This document shows, in pieces, positions 48,815 to 63,882 of a stretch of DNA of 64,000 nucleotides (positions within the stretch are counted from its first letter, which is position 1; every line of letters begins with the position of its first letter). The position numbers and the translations under genes are program-made. This DNA comes from Glebionis coronaria. Lineage: Eukaryota; Streptophyta; Magnoliopsida; Asterales; Asteraceae. Under the pieces are notes generated by a model. It was not told where the DNA came from and made no database searches. It was given only the letters and a program-made list of their open reading frames with translations. The stretch covers positions 569,157,469 through 569,221,468 of the forward strand of contig CM046876.1 in NCBI GenBank assembly GCA_025667525.1, in the 5' to 3' direction.

Positions 48815-49012
48815 ATGGCTTCATTAGTGTTGCTGTTGACAGCTCTCGTGAGCCGACACCATCATGGTTCCGTCCCTCTACTCCAAGACGTATACCCCAA
48901 GAAAGCCGGACAAACCAAGTTTTCATGTCACAGTAGTGTTTCGGCCGCTCAACCTGACCAGCAGTTGTTCTTATGGAAGAATGTAGATCATAACTGCATT
49001 TGGCCTTTATAA
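48815..49012 (+). CDS. Possible short secreted peptide or gene remnant
   Basis: A 65-codon frame starts ATG 48815 with a hydrophobic N-terminus MASLVLLLTALVS that could be a signal peptide. It follows a TATA-like CTCTATATATACC at about 48760, at a plausible spacing. The rest has no recognised domain and two Cys. It lies about 0.5 kb upstream of the first GDSL gene. It could be a decayed first exon of a related secreted enzyme, or chance. Confidence 0.25.
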   Translation: MASLVLLLTALVSRHHHGSVPLLQDVYPKKAGQTKFSCHSSVSAAQPDQQLFLWKNVDHNCIWPL

Positions 49013-49497
49013 CAAATGCCACTTGTAACTTCATATATTTTTGCTGGTTTTTTTGTGGTAATTGTACAAGCTGTCATATGAAATTAGTCGTGAAACGTAC
49101 TTAAAGTGTTCCATATTCGTCAATGCGGATGGCATTACACATGTACAGCTTATAAAAGACGATGAAATGAAGTACCAACTCATTTTGTGATATTAATAAA
49201 AACGCCTACTTGTCGATCATTTCCTACGATACTTGCATCCTTATGCATCTTCTCCTAGTATAAAAATTATGTGCCTGCAACTAGATCCTGAACTGGTGCG
49301 CAATCCACATGTTCCTTTGTCATTTTCTTAATGCAACTTTTTATATAAAAAAGACCAACTTGATAATATAATTCCCTTAATGATGGTCATTAACATGTTC
49401 TTCTTAGTACATATATATTCTATTACATGTTGACACACCTTTTAGATATAAGACGCAGTATATCGAGTCAAAAGTGAATTAGTAGAGGCTATTGGAA

Positions 49498-51162
49498 ATG
49501 AAGGCGGTAAATGTGCTATTCGGGCTTCTATGGGTTTGGACGATGCTCGTTTGTATCTCTGCAACTAAACAGGCCCAACCAATGCTTATCAACTTTGGTG
49601 ACTCGAATTCTGATACTGGAGGTGTGCTGGCTGGTGCAGGACTTCCCATTGGCCTTCCACATGGCATAACATTTTTTCACAGAGGCACGGGTCGTTTTGG
49701 CGATGGGAGACTCATCCTTGACTTTTTCTGTAAGTAAACTCTTTCTTCGTCCTTTTTTGCTACTTGTATAACAAAATTTCAACTTTTCCAGCATATATCG
49801 GTCAATATGATTGTTGGAACAGGTGAACATTTGAAGCTGAGTTATTTGAGCCCATATCTGGAATCACTAGCACCAAATTTCACAAGTGGAGTAAACTTTG
49901 CAGTAGCTGGAGCCATGACTTTACCACAATTTGTTCCATTTCAGCTTGATGTTCAAGTTCGTCAGTTTGTTCATTTCAAGAATCGCTCACTTGAACTCCT
50001 CTCACTCGGTATGTTCAGGATGTCTTTAGCTTTGTGTCTTTATAAAGGTGGCATTTTGGTCCTGTCAATTATGAATGGGTCAGTTTTGGCAAGATAGGAC
50101 TTTTTCAGCCAATGCGCCCCATTACCAAAAATGGCCCATTTTGGTATAAAAGACTTGTTGGGTCCTTCCAACCCGACTCCTTACCAAATATTAACCGGTT
50201 AGATATGTCACTCGATATGTTCGGACTTCGGACCGTCCTTTTTGCCACCTCTAGTTTCTAATGGTGCTGCAAAATTTCCAGTTTTTCATCTGTACTTTTT
50301 AGACGATAAAACCTTATTCTAAATCTTTGATATACAGGTTCTTCAGGGAACTTTATTAGTGAAAATGGATTTCGTAACGCGCTTTACATGATAGATATTG
50401 GACAAAATGACCTTCTAGTAGCACTATATGCAGCAAATCTTACTTATGCACCAGTTGCAGCCAAAATTCCATCTTTTATTGCAGAAATTAAACTAGCTAT
50501 TCAAGTAAGCATCTATCGGTTTCATTTCAGTTTTCCATAACTGGTATCAAATTCCTTATGGACACGTTCATATTGTTTTTCTTTTGTAGAATTTATATCA
50601 GTATGGTGGGAGAAAGTTTTGGATACACAGCACCGGCCCGCTAGGTTGTGCTGCTAAAGAGCTTGCCTTACACCCTCACAACGCTACTGACCTTGACAAA
50701 ATTGGATGCTTTCGCATCCACAATGACTTAGCTAAACTTTTCAATAAAGGTTTGCGTAAAATGTGCAAAGAGTTGAGATTAGTACTAAAAGATGCAGTTA
50801 TCGTATATGTTGATATCTATACCTTCAAATACAATCTTTTCGCCAGCCCATCAAAATATGGTAACAACATTTTCAATTTTACTTAACCCGTAATGATATA
50901 TATTATGACCAGATAGACTGATAGTTTGCTTGTGTTTGCAGGATTTGTGAAACAGTTTAAGGCGTGTTGTGGGTCTGGAGGTGATCCAAATAACTATAAT
51001 GTGAAAGCAACTTGTGGGCAACCGGGATATAGCATATGTAATAATGTGACATCGGCTATTGTATGGGATGGTGTTCATTACACAGAAGCTGCTAATAAAG
51101 CAGTTTCTGATATGATCCTCTCAACGCCATCACTAAAACTAGAGCGTTTTTGGTCGGGCTGA
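49498..51162 (+). CDS. GDSL esterase/lipase, copy 1 (catalytic residues intact)
   Basis: Five exons join in frame into 358 aa: 49498-49729, 49823-50008, 50338-50504, 50590-50860 and 50942-51162, all GT-AG. ATG 49498 is followed by a signal-peptide-like segment ([16 protein letters not shown]). Block I is [11 protein letters not shown] with the nucleophile Ser. Block II lies in [10 protein letters not shown]. Block III is GQND. Block V is DGVHYTEA with catalytic Asp and His. These define the plant SGNH/GDSL family; the LPHGITFF and VAGAM-LPQF pattern is closest to the At1g09390/fucosidase-like clade. Likely secreted and acting on ester bonds of lipids or cell-wall or specialised-metabolite esters; the substrate is unknown. 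Copy 2 lies 1.6 kb downstream with identical lengths of exons 1-4. Confidence 0.93.
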
Positions 51163-51709
51163 TTATTACTATCATGCCATCATGAATAAATTGTTAACTG
51201 ATATCTTCTTGATATAATCTCTTTTTTTGTTTCTTTCTAACAAACTATACATTATCATGCTGGCCTTTAATCATGTGTGAGTATGACATAGGGTCGGCCT
51301 ATGTCATAAGTCGTTTAACAGCTCATAGAATTGTATATTTTAGTACATAATGAGTCATAGATTCATTAAAAATGTTTATTTGATTGACCTTAAACAATAC
51401 AGTACTAATTTTCTGAAGCCTCAAAAGATAGTAACATTTTGTATATCAGTGTACATATACAAGGAGAACATAGGTGATGTTAATGTTAAATAAGTTAAGT
51501 TCGTGATTTCTAGCTAAATGAATTAGTAATTAAGTTTTCACATAAGTTTCCTTGTAACATAGATTGCACTGTATTAGAACACTTCAATAACCTTAATAAC
51601 CGGAAAATATTTATTTGTTATGTTATAAAAACAAACGAAGCCACTGGTCATTTCTAGATTCGACCCTGCATATACTACTCCAGCGAAGGTGCTAAAAGTG
51701 TAAACTTCA

Positions 51710-52279
51710 TCCATGTTGTGACGATAGCGTAGAATCGTGTGATCATAGCTTAGTGACGTGCAATGCGGCGAAAAGTGTGTGGAACAAAATTTTTGAATGG
51801 TGGAAGCTTGGTTCTTTTAATGTGTTTTCGGCAAATGATTTGTTTCGCTTTAGTGGGAATGTCGAGGTTAAATCGTACTCGAGAGCTTTGTGGCAACTAG
51901 TAACATGGACAGCAGGGTATTTCATCTGGAAAGAGCGTAATTCTCGCGTTTTCAAAGCAAAAGTGGCCAGTATTAATAAAATTTTTCATGAAATTCAAGT
52001 TAAAAGCTTTGACTGGGTTTCGAGGAGATCAAAGAAAGCTTCCTTCGAGTGGCAGAAATGGTTCATCGATCCTTCAAACTGCAAAATTCAGTGATAGAAT
52101 AAAGTGGTCATGGTGTAGCGTTAGTGATGAGTTGTAGTAGTGCCCAGGTGTTCGGGTTTCTTGTTGGTTTGTGTTTTGGGTCTTAGCTTGCTCAATCTAC
52201 TTGATTGAGGAGTTGGGATGTCTTTTTGATGTAATTTTTGTGTTGTCTTAATAAAAATTTGTTGCCTTTCAAAAAAAAA
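51710..52279 (+). mobile_element. 5'-truncated LINE copy with target duplication
   Basis: Only the last part of a LINE is present: a zinc-binding stretch (CDDSVESCDHSLVTC) and a C-terminal frame to a stop near 52094, a short 3' UTR and a 13-base A tail. It is flanked by AAAAGTGTAAACTTCA at 51694-51709 and 52280-52295. It inserted between the two GDSL genes. The open frame and clean duplication suggest a relatively recent insertion. Confidence 0.92.
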
Positions 52280-52807
52280 AAAAGTGTAAACTTCAAGCTT
52301 CATGATCGAGTAGTGAATATGAACATATCATCTAAAACATGGACCTGGTGTGACTATAAGTCTATAATGTACTTTCACGGTTTCACCGAAATTGACTACG
52401 TGAGTACTACTATGTCACGAGAACATGAAACTGCGGCGTGTAAACTGTGTAAATAAAACACGAAAAATCTTTGCTAAAAATGACCTTGTTACATTTGTAT
52501 TGTGTTACAATTTTTGGTTGCTATAAAAAGATGCCAAACTGCATAAACAATACACAATTAGACCTTAAGATGTGACCATTTTCTTATTAGTAATACAACT
52601 TGGTCTAATTTCCATAAACTAGGCATCATTTACAGTACTCTTATGATTTTTTAAGACTAAAAACAGATACGCCTGCAACTTTATATTATAATTCAATCAT
52701 CCACATGCTTCTCGTATTAGTTGTCGTATATTCGCTTTTTCACATTCACACATCCTTTAAATTAAGACCAAGATTAAGGTTCAGTAGACTGAATTAAGTG
52801 AGCAAGC

Positions 52808-54293
52808 ATGAAAAGTGTAAATGTATTATGGGGTCTCGTATGTATTTGTATGCTTTTTGGTATCTCAACGTCGAGTCCCAAAAGCAGACCTTTGATTATT
52901 AACTTCGGTGATGCAAATTCCGACACTGGAGGTGTTCTGGCTGGTGTCGGACTTCCCATTGGCTTGCCACATGGTATTACATTCTTTCGCAAAGGCACGG
53001 GTCGTTTTGGCAATGGTCGACTCATACTTGACTTTATCTGTAAGTCTAATTTCTCTTCTTTCGTTTCTTGTTATATGTCAGAAATATCTCACGTGAAAAT
53101 GCCTCCCGCTTTTTCATAGAAGAGTCTCCTAGACTAGCAATCTGTTCCATTTCAATTTTCAACGCTAACTTTGTTTGATATTGAATTTTGAAACAGGTGA
53201 ACATCTGAAGTTGGGTTATCTAAGCCCATATCTAGAAGCACTGGCTCCAAATTTCACAAGTGGTGTAAACTTTGCAGTAGCCGGAGGCATGATTTTACCA
53301 CAGTTTGTTCCTTTTCATCTTAATATTCAAGTTCGCCAATTCGTTCATTTCAAGAATCGCTCACTTGACCTCCTCTCACACGGTATGTTTATCTCTAGTT
53401 TTTTGGATTCATCGTTATCTTGTGCTTGTATCTGTTTGTTTTGAAGAAGAAAAATGAACCTTTTTAATAAACAGGAACTCCAGGGAATTATATCAATGAA
53501 GATGGATTTCGTAACGCTCTTTATATGATAGATATGGGACAAAATGATATTCTTGAAGCACTATATGCCTCAAATCTTACTTACGCACCAGTTGCAGCCC
53601 AAGTTCCGTCTTTTGTAGCAGAAACTAAACTAAATATTCAAGTAAGCGTCATATATCTTGATGTCATTTTGTGTTTTATTTTTTTATATGATGAACCAAC
53701 TGCTTAACTTTATATACTTGAAATGCAGAATTTATACCAGTACGGTGCAAGGAAATTCTGGATATTTGGCACCGGGCCACAAGGTTGTGTTCCTAAAGAG
53801 CTTGCATTACACAAGCACACCGATAGCGACCTAGACAAAATTGGATGCTATCGTGTCCACAATGATCTATCCAAACTTTTTAACAAAGGCTTACGTAGCA
53901 TGTGCAACGAGTTGAAATCAGTACTAAAAGATGCAACCATAGTATTTGTGGATGTGTACCCCATCAAATATGATCTCTACGCCAACCCCTCAAAATATGG
54001 TAACATCAGCATATTCAAATTCACTGAAACTTAACTAGTAAATGATGAGACTAATGGTTGTCGGTTTATTTGTTCTAACAGGATTTGTACTACCTTTTAA
54101 GGCGTGTTGCGGCTATGGAGGGTTACCGAATAATTACAACACCACAGCCACATGTGGGCAACCAGGATACAATATGTGCAGTAATGTAACATCAGCGATA
54201 GTATGGGATGGTGTTCACTACACAGAAGCTTCAAACAGGATTGTCGCTACCAAAATCCTCTCCATGCCATCAATAAAAGCCACCATCATGTAA
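52808..54293 (+). CDS. GDSL esterase/lipase-like, copy 2 with catalytic Ser replaced by Ala
   Basis: Five exons join in frame into 355 aa: 52808-53039, 53197-53382, 53475-53641, 53729-53999 and 54082-54293. Exons 1-4 have exactly the same lengths as in copy 1, so the two genes arose by tandem duplication. The N-terminus has a signal-peptide-like segment. Block II, GQND and DGVHYTEA are intact. In block I the sequence is [11 protein letters not shown]: the codon for the nucleophile of the GDS motif is GCA (Ala). With an otherwise undamaged frame and splice sites, this looks like an expressed pseudoenzyme or a changed activity rather than a decayed gene. Alternative: a sequencing or assembly error at that codon; a single T-to-G change would produce it from TCA. 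Confidence 0.92.
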
Positions 54294-55372
54294 AAGTAGT
54301 TTGAGATCCCAATAATAAATTGTTGAAATTTTCTGACTTCGATAAAAAACAATAACTTGAAGTGAAGTTAAGTTAGTTTTTTACTTATTCGAAATCAAAT
54401 TTCCTCATTTGAAATCATATACTTATTGAATATGATCCAGTTTTTTTCAGCTGATAGACAAATTTAAATGGTCATATCACTCTAGTCAATACCATTTCAT
54501 ACTTTAACTTGTTTACTTATTCAAATGACATACTAATTCAATGGTCGGCTTAGGCGTTCAAACATCTTAAGTTCTACAGCTAGTCAATTATACTTATTTA
54601 GAAACAAATTATTCAAACAATCACTTAATAGTTGATTTTGACATTTTGGCCATTGTCTAAGATCGTAACTTATACTACGTCAAAGAAAACCTGCACAGCC
54701 ATACAATTCTTTGAACAAGTCCATGGTTCGGCTTTGCCATTTCCATTTCTAACTGTGATATGCTGTATCGTCCTAAGAAGTTCACCTATGTGGCTTATGC
54801 AACTTGCATCAATGATTTACGATGATTAATGCAACTTACGCATGTACAATAGATGAGAACTGACTGTATGTCGTTACTCTTGTTTTTATCAGCATCGAGA
54901 GGCAAAAAATTTGAGTTTGGTTCAACCTGATTTGCAAAATTATGTGTGTGACTTGGGATTTAGTAATAACTAATAAGCAGAACATTTGCAAGAAATGTGA
55001 GAAGTGGACCTATTCATGACTTGGATAAAGCTAATCCACAAAAGCACAACTTTTTTAATCTGCTGTAAAGCTATGAACTAGTTCTGCGAAAGTTGTAGCA
55101 GTTCCTTTTCCTCATGCTTTTCGTAAATATATAGTTTCTTATCACTCGCTATATGTGTATGTCTAGATGTGTGTGTTTGTGTGTGTAGAGAGATACACGG
55201 AGAGAGTTGTTGCACTTAATATAACGTTTTACATTTACGTATTGCATTTCACAAGGGTGATCGTATTCATATGGGAATATGGGATAACAATTAGGCTGGT
55301 TTTACTTCTACGCAATAGGCACACTACTACAAGGAACAAATGAACAAACTGAATTTCCTTCTCTTCTTAAAT
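54294..55372. other. Intergenic, convergent 3' ends
   Basis: This lies between the 3' ends of GDSL copy 2 (plus) and the kinase (minus). I see no gene or clear repeat here. Confidence 0.5.
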
Positions 55373-57577
55373 TCACAGACCAAGGAATGCACAATGCTTT
55401 CTAGCATGCTCTGGGACCAACTTCGTAAGCATCTCCGTGGGCACCCCTTTAAGCTCTATAAAAAGAACAAACAGAAATACAATTTCATTTTCAGTATAGA
55501 TAATATAGACTTAACAAAATGCACACAGCCAATTTCCGTTTCATTACCATGAGCCTTGAAATTAAATAGAGGTGGAAGGAATCGCCCGTTTGGCAGCCTA
55601 GTTGCTGGATCACGTAGCTCATCAAAAAATGGATGAACCATTGCCTCCAACTGTACACAAATCCATATTTAGTATGCAAATATTTTCAAATAGAGTTACA
55701 TAACTGCTACTTTTTATACTCACAGCGGTGCTTCGAAGATTTGGGGAGTATTGTAGGAGCCTTGAAACAAGATCAGTTGCCTCTGGAGGCACGCGCTTGT
55801 GGAATATCTGAAAACAAGAAGTATTCCTTTAGGTTGCGGGAATCCACATGTAATTATGAAAGTCTTGATCAGATCCTGATTATTACCTTATGCCAAGGGT
55901 GAGCCTTAATCTGGGGAAACTTGTATTCTGTGTAGTTGGGGTTCATGCACTTGATCTCTTCCCTTGTCGGGGTACCCAAAACCTATATAAAAAAAAACCA
56001 AGTAGCCACATTATAACTAAACTCAAGCTCATAACTAGAAAAAGAACAAACGCCTTCGTTTAGTGTCTATGGCGATAACTTCTGACAAAAAGCACAAAAC
56101 AGCAACATTTTGAGTTGAAAATCACATCTACCTTTATGATCTCTACTAGCTGGTCAACTCCACTCTCACCAGGGAAAAGAGGCTGAAATAACATTAAAAA
56201 GATTCATTAGGTCCTATAAACACGCGCGGTTTAAATCCAATATATTCAAACAAAATATAAGTTAGAAAAAGTGAACTTGCAAGGGGGTTTTACCTGTCCA
56301 AGCAGCAATTCTGCCAAAACACATCCACCAGACCAGATATCTATCGCTGTGGTGTACTCGGTGGCACCAAAAATCAGTTCAGGTGCTCGGTAATACCTTG
56401 AACAAATGTAAGAAATGTTTGGTTCTCCTTTTACCTATCAAAAAAGAGAGCATAAAGTAAGAGAATGCAACACAATATCAACATAAAAACAAAAAACGAC
56501 TAAATAAGAATTGACACTAACCAAAACTTTTGCACTTCCAAAGTCACATAGCTTAACCTGATGGGTATGCGGGTTTACCTATTCAACAGAAACATATACA
56601 CTTCAGTTATCAACCAATGTAATACAAAAGACATAAAAAAATATTGTAACTAACACGTAAATCACATGTAGAGAAGCCTACCAGTAAATTTTGAGGCTTG
56701 ATATCCCTGTGACACACTCCAATACTGTTATGAATGTACGCAAGTGATCTAAAGATCTGCGAAATACCCAAAACAAGTGATTTAGATTTTAGATCACAAT
56801 AAACCAATATTGTAATAAATTATCCAATTTTCAATTCATATTAGTAAGATGTTCTTACCTGGTAACTGTATAGTTTGACATAGATCATGGGCATCCTTTG
56901 ATTCATCTTATTGTAGTGTTTAATGACTCGATGAACAGTCTCGGGAACATACTCTAATACAAGGTTTAGATAAAGCTCGTCCTTTTCTGTTGTAGAAAAG
57001 AAACAATGCTTTAAGGCAACAACGTTTGGGTGATCCAATACGCGCATAGTTTGTAGCTCTCGGTTCTTGTATCTCTTGTCCTGTAAAACCTTTTTAATAG
57101 CCACTGCTTCACCGGTTTCTAAGCACTTGGCTTGGAACACAACTCCGAATGATCCATGTCCAACGACACGCTCAGCCATGTAACTAATCGTCTGATACAA
57201 ATTAAAAAGCAATCTTATCACTTACAATGCACATCTATAAATACTAAAGTAACGATCCAAACGAACAAAAAGGTTACCTGTTTCGGTTGGCCATTTTTAC
57301 CACCAATCGTTGTTACAATTATATGTCCCGTTTCTGTCCCATTGCCATCAACTATTGCGGGCTCCATTTCCTAAAAGTAAGAAACAATAACTCAGACTAA
57401 AATCAACATAATCTCGCTAAGTTATAAGTAAGAGAGACGCATAAGACAACATCGCTAACTAACCCTGTCATCCCTAATTCTCATATCATTCATTTCATCG
57501 GGTAACCTTTCAGCAGCATGTGTAGTTCCACTAGGTTCTCTCACTCCTGACGGAGGTACAACACTTACAGAAGCCAT
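55373..57577 (-). CDS. GSK3/shaggy-like protein kinase (ASK subgroup I)
   Basis: Eleven exons join in frame into 409 aa: 57464-57577, 57278-57370, 56859-57191, 56682-56756, 56522-56578, 56294-56434, 56132-56182, 55887-55982, 55724-55807, 55548-55650 and 55373-55455. The kinase domain begins near residue 73: [11 protein letters not shown] loop, AIKKVL lysine, [14 protein letters not shown], the activation-loop Tyr in SRYYRAPE and TREEIK. The N-terminal part ([18 protein letters not shown]) follows Arabidopsis ASK-alpha/gamma. These Ser/Thr kinases act in brassinosteroid signalling and in immunity or salt responses. A splice acceptor at 57630 shows a 5' UTR exon (57578-57629) and a leader intron upstream. 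All catalytic residues are intact. Confidence 0.95.
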
Positions 57578-57864
57578 CAATGTGGTCGCCAATACAACGC
57601 CAAATTTTCCTTAACCTTTGAGCTCTTATCTGCAATAAAACATAGATAAAAAACTTATATTCATGAAACTTAACGCACGAATCAACAGATTACAATCTAA
57701 TACACGACAAAATGCAAATCTAAAACAAACAAAGAATATGATCCAAGAGTATCTGTTACACTGCAAGTCTGCAAGCAACGATGTTTGGCATTACGTTTCA
57801 AAATTGACTATCTAACGCGTTTAAAAGTAGTAACTATTTCTGAATTCTGACTACCTAACTATAT

Positions 57865-57959
57865 TTTTTTTTAAGAACCGCGGGTTAGTGGGTCGAGTCG
57901 TATAGTGATATCAACATCCAAACGAGCAGTATGCCTTTCTCGAACCCTCGCCTAGTTAT
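57865..57959 (-). mobile_element. Truncated SINE upstream of the kinase gene
   Basis: A 95-bp insertion is flanked by GACTACCTAACTATAT (57849-57864) and GATTACCTAACTATAT (57960-57975), a 16-bp duplication with one mismatch. On the minus strand it starts near a B-box-like GAGGGTTCGAGAAAGGC and ends in an A-run. The A box is missing, so it is 5' truncated. It lies within the likely leader intron or promoter of the kinase. Confidence 0.75.
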
Positions 57960-57975
57960 GATTACCTAACTATAT

Positions 57976-59071
57976 ATAGTTATTTACTATTCAGAGTAAA
58001 AAAAGTTGCTAGTTCTAGTCAAACTATCATAAAACATTGATAACCGGCAATCCTGTCCGAAATACAACTCAACGTGCTGCTAATATTTATCCACAATTTT
58101 GGTCAAACAAAAAAAATCTAAACTAAAAACCAACTCAAACATCATATATCTCATCAAAGTTTAATAATTCAAACCTAATTAACACATGAACAAAAAAACA
58201 GATCTCATATAAGAAGAAATAAAACTTGTTAAAACAAGTTACTAAAAACAAAACCTAAACAAAAAAAAGATATATAAAGATGTGTAACAATAATAATCAC
58301 AACAACCTTAACAACAAAAACATAAGTTTGAAAAAGATTTTTACCAATTCTACTAGTTGTTGTTGAAAATGAAAACACATACACAGAGTTAGTAATAATA
58401 ATGGTGGTATGAAAATGAAAAAAACTAGATAATGATTCAAGGCATATGCTGCATAGTATTTTGGAACATGTATTATTAATGTTAATAATTTCTCTCTCAT
58501 CTGTCACTTTTGACCATTCAAACACTTTGATTGATTAATGGAATGGAATGGAAGGAAGTGAGTATTGGTCAAAAACAAACGATGGTGGTCCACATGCATT
58601 CAACTCTCTCTCTCTCTGTTTTCATGATGGTATGTATCGTTATGTGTTCACTTCTTGTTCAATTTCAACTTTCTTTCACATGCTAACCTAGACTCGATTT
58701 TTGTTTTTTATTTTGTTCAATTGTACTGTAATAAATTACGTCTAAATAAATGAAATCAACGTGGTCTATAAGGCTAAAGGGAATGATGAGTGAAAAACTC
58801 ATAGCTAACTCAGCTTTCTCTCTCTACTCACCCACTCTTTACAATTTTATTAACGGCAAGAAACTCATCGTTATATTATATTGAAATATATTTTTTTCTT
58901 CTAAATTATTTTAATTTTTAAACTAAAAACGTAAACATTTTTATTAAAAAATTAAAAACGATACAACGAAAATTAAAAACCAAAATAAAAACGATACAAT
59001 GAAAATTAAAAACGATACACAAATAAAACCTAAAATGGCAAATTATATTTTTCTTTAATTTGAGCTCGTTG
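57976..59071. other. Upstream region of the kinase gene
   Basis: It should hold the leader intron, first non-coding exon and promoter of the kinase, read on the minus strand. A CT-rich stretch lies near 58600-58610. No other gene is seen. Confidence 0.4.
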
Positions 59072-60283
59072 TCAGTCCACAGCAGCCCTAGTCGAATGTT
59101 CGTATTCCTGCACATAAAAGTTGATGTCCTCATTTTGTTGCTTGGTTTTTGCAATTTCCAACTCTTCAACACGAAGTTGCATCTCTCTTTCTTTAATCGC
59201 TAGAAAAGCTTGTCGTTTTTCTTTCTGCAATCCGATGGCACGCTCAGTTTGCAACCCCAACTCGGATACCATCAACCTAGCCAAAGCATCATCGCTTGTG
59301 TTGTTAGACGATGTTGATCATTTTCCTTTCCTCGCTCTGTCTCTCCCTATCGGTCGGGGGAGCTCTTCCACTTCTTCATCTTCGTCATCAGGAAGAGTCT
59401 GATTATTACTAGCATCCCCAGACTCTGCGTTTAACGAACCAGACACGAAAGACTTGTATCTTTTAGCCTTCGTTGTTTGCCTTGCTAAGAAAGCTGGGAT
59501 TTCAACATCCTTCCATTTCGGGTTGTCTTTCAAAATCTCCCAACAAAGACGATATTTGAACTTAGTACCAACTTTAGCTGCATAGTCAAGAAGGGCCTTG
59601 TTAATGTAATCTTCATCTCCGGCTCCACTTTCTTGCGCCCTACGCAAAACATTATTGTACACTCCCGAGAAACGATCTGCCGGTGGATGACTCGACTTCC
59701 ATTTCCCGTTAATAGAGTCGTACGTTCGCTTACCGGTAACACCAGTTTTGCTCTCAAAGTATGCTAAGATTGCAGACCAAAACCCGTCTTCATTCCTGTT
59801 GTTTCTCAATTCGTTATTCTAAAAAATAAACACCCATGCTTTACACAAAGCAATTTCTTCCCCGTTGATCCATGGCAACTACCGGGGAGCATCAAAGTTT
59901 ATCGGCAACTTCTTTTGGCGGGATCTACATGGCTTCGATTTCGGCTTTGGACTTGGGGAAGCAACCTCCTCAAAGTTTTCGTGAAACGAGCCAGTTTGTT
60001 GGAAAGATTTGGTTTGTTGATAAGAACTTGAGAATTCGGGTGTGTACAACTCTTTGTTTGGAAATTGATTCACGGGAGACATGGTCGGTTGTGACGAAGA
60101 ACCGCCACCAACGTCAGGGTTCATAAACGGAAAGGAGCCCGAGTTCGTTGCCATTTCGTGAAACGCGTTTTGAGTATTGAGTAAAAGGGAACGAGTTTTG
60201 TTGGGGTTGACGGTAACCCTGTTGTTGATACATATCCGCTGCTGGATTACGGTACGGTGGGTTTTGGTAAAGGTTGAGCGCAT
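59072..60283 (-). pseudogene. Myb/SANT-like plus NAM-associated C-terminal domain protein, stopped
   Basis: One minus-strand frame runs from about 60283 to the stop at 59072. It starts with a Ser/Gln/Pro-rich N-terminus, then WINGEEIALCKAWV (a SANT-like helix), GFWSAILAYFESKTG, a CWEILKDNPKWKD core and a charged helical C-terminus (QKEKRQAFLAIKEREMQ). The family is often annotated in Asteraceae as glutathione S-transferase T3-like or NAM-associated, and resembles the Myb-like partner of PIF/Harbinger transposases. In-frame stops lie at 59879-59881, 59819-59821 and 59318-59320. Upstream (60283-60420) the N-terminus is frameshifted. Not functional as read. Confidence 0.75.
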
Positions 60284-60420
60284 AGAACGCTTGTGGACGC
60301 AAAAGGTTCACGTTTGGAGATGGGTTCTCAAGATTAAACGTTCCCTCGGTGTTGCTGGGGAGTTTCGGTTGCGAGTTCGTTGACGACGTTTTGTGTATTG
60401 AGGTGTTCTTTGAGACATGA

Positions 60421-63882
<3,462 letters not shown>

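Noticed and set aside
49498..54293. Pyrethrin-type acyltransferase GLIP
   Set aside because: The GDSL fold is clear, but the sequences look like the At1g09390-type clade and I cannot support a named specialised-metabolism role.
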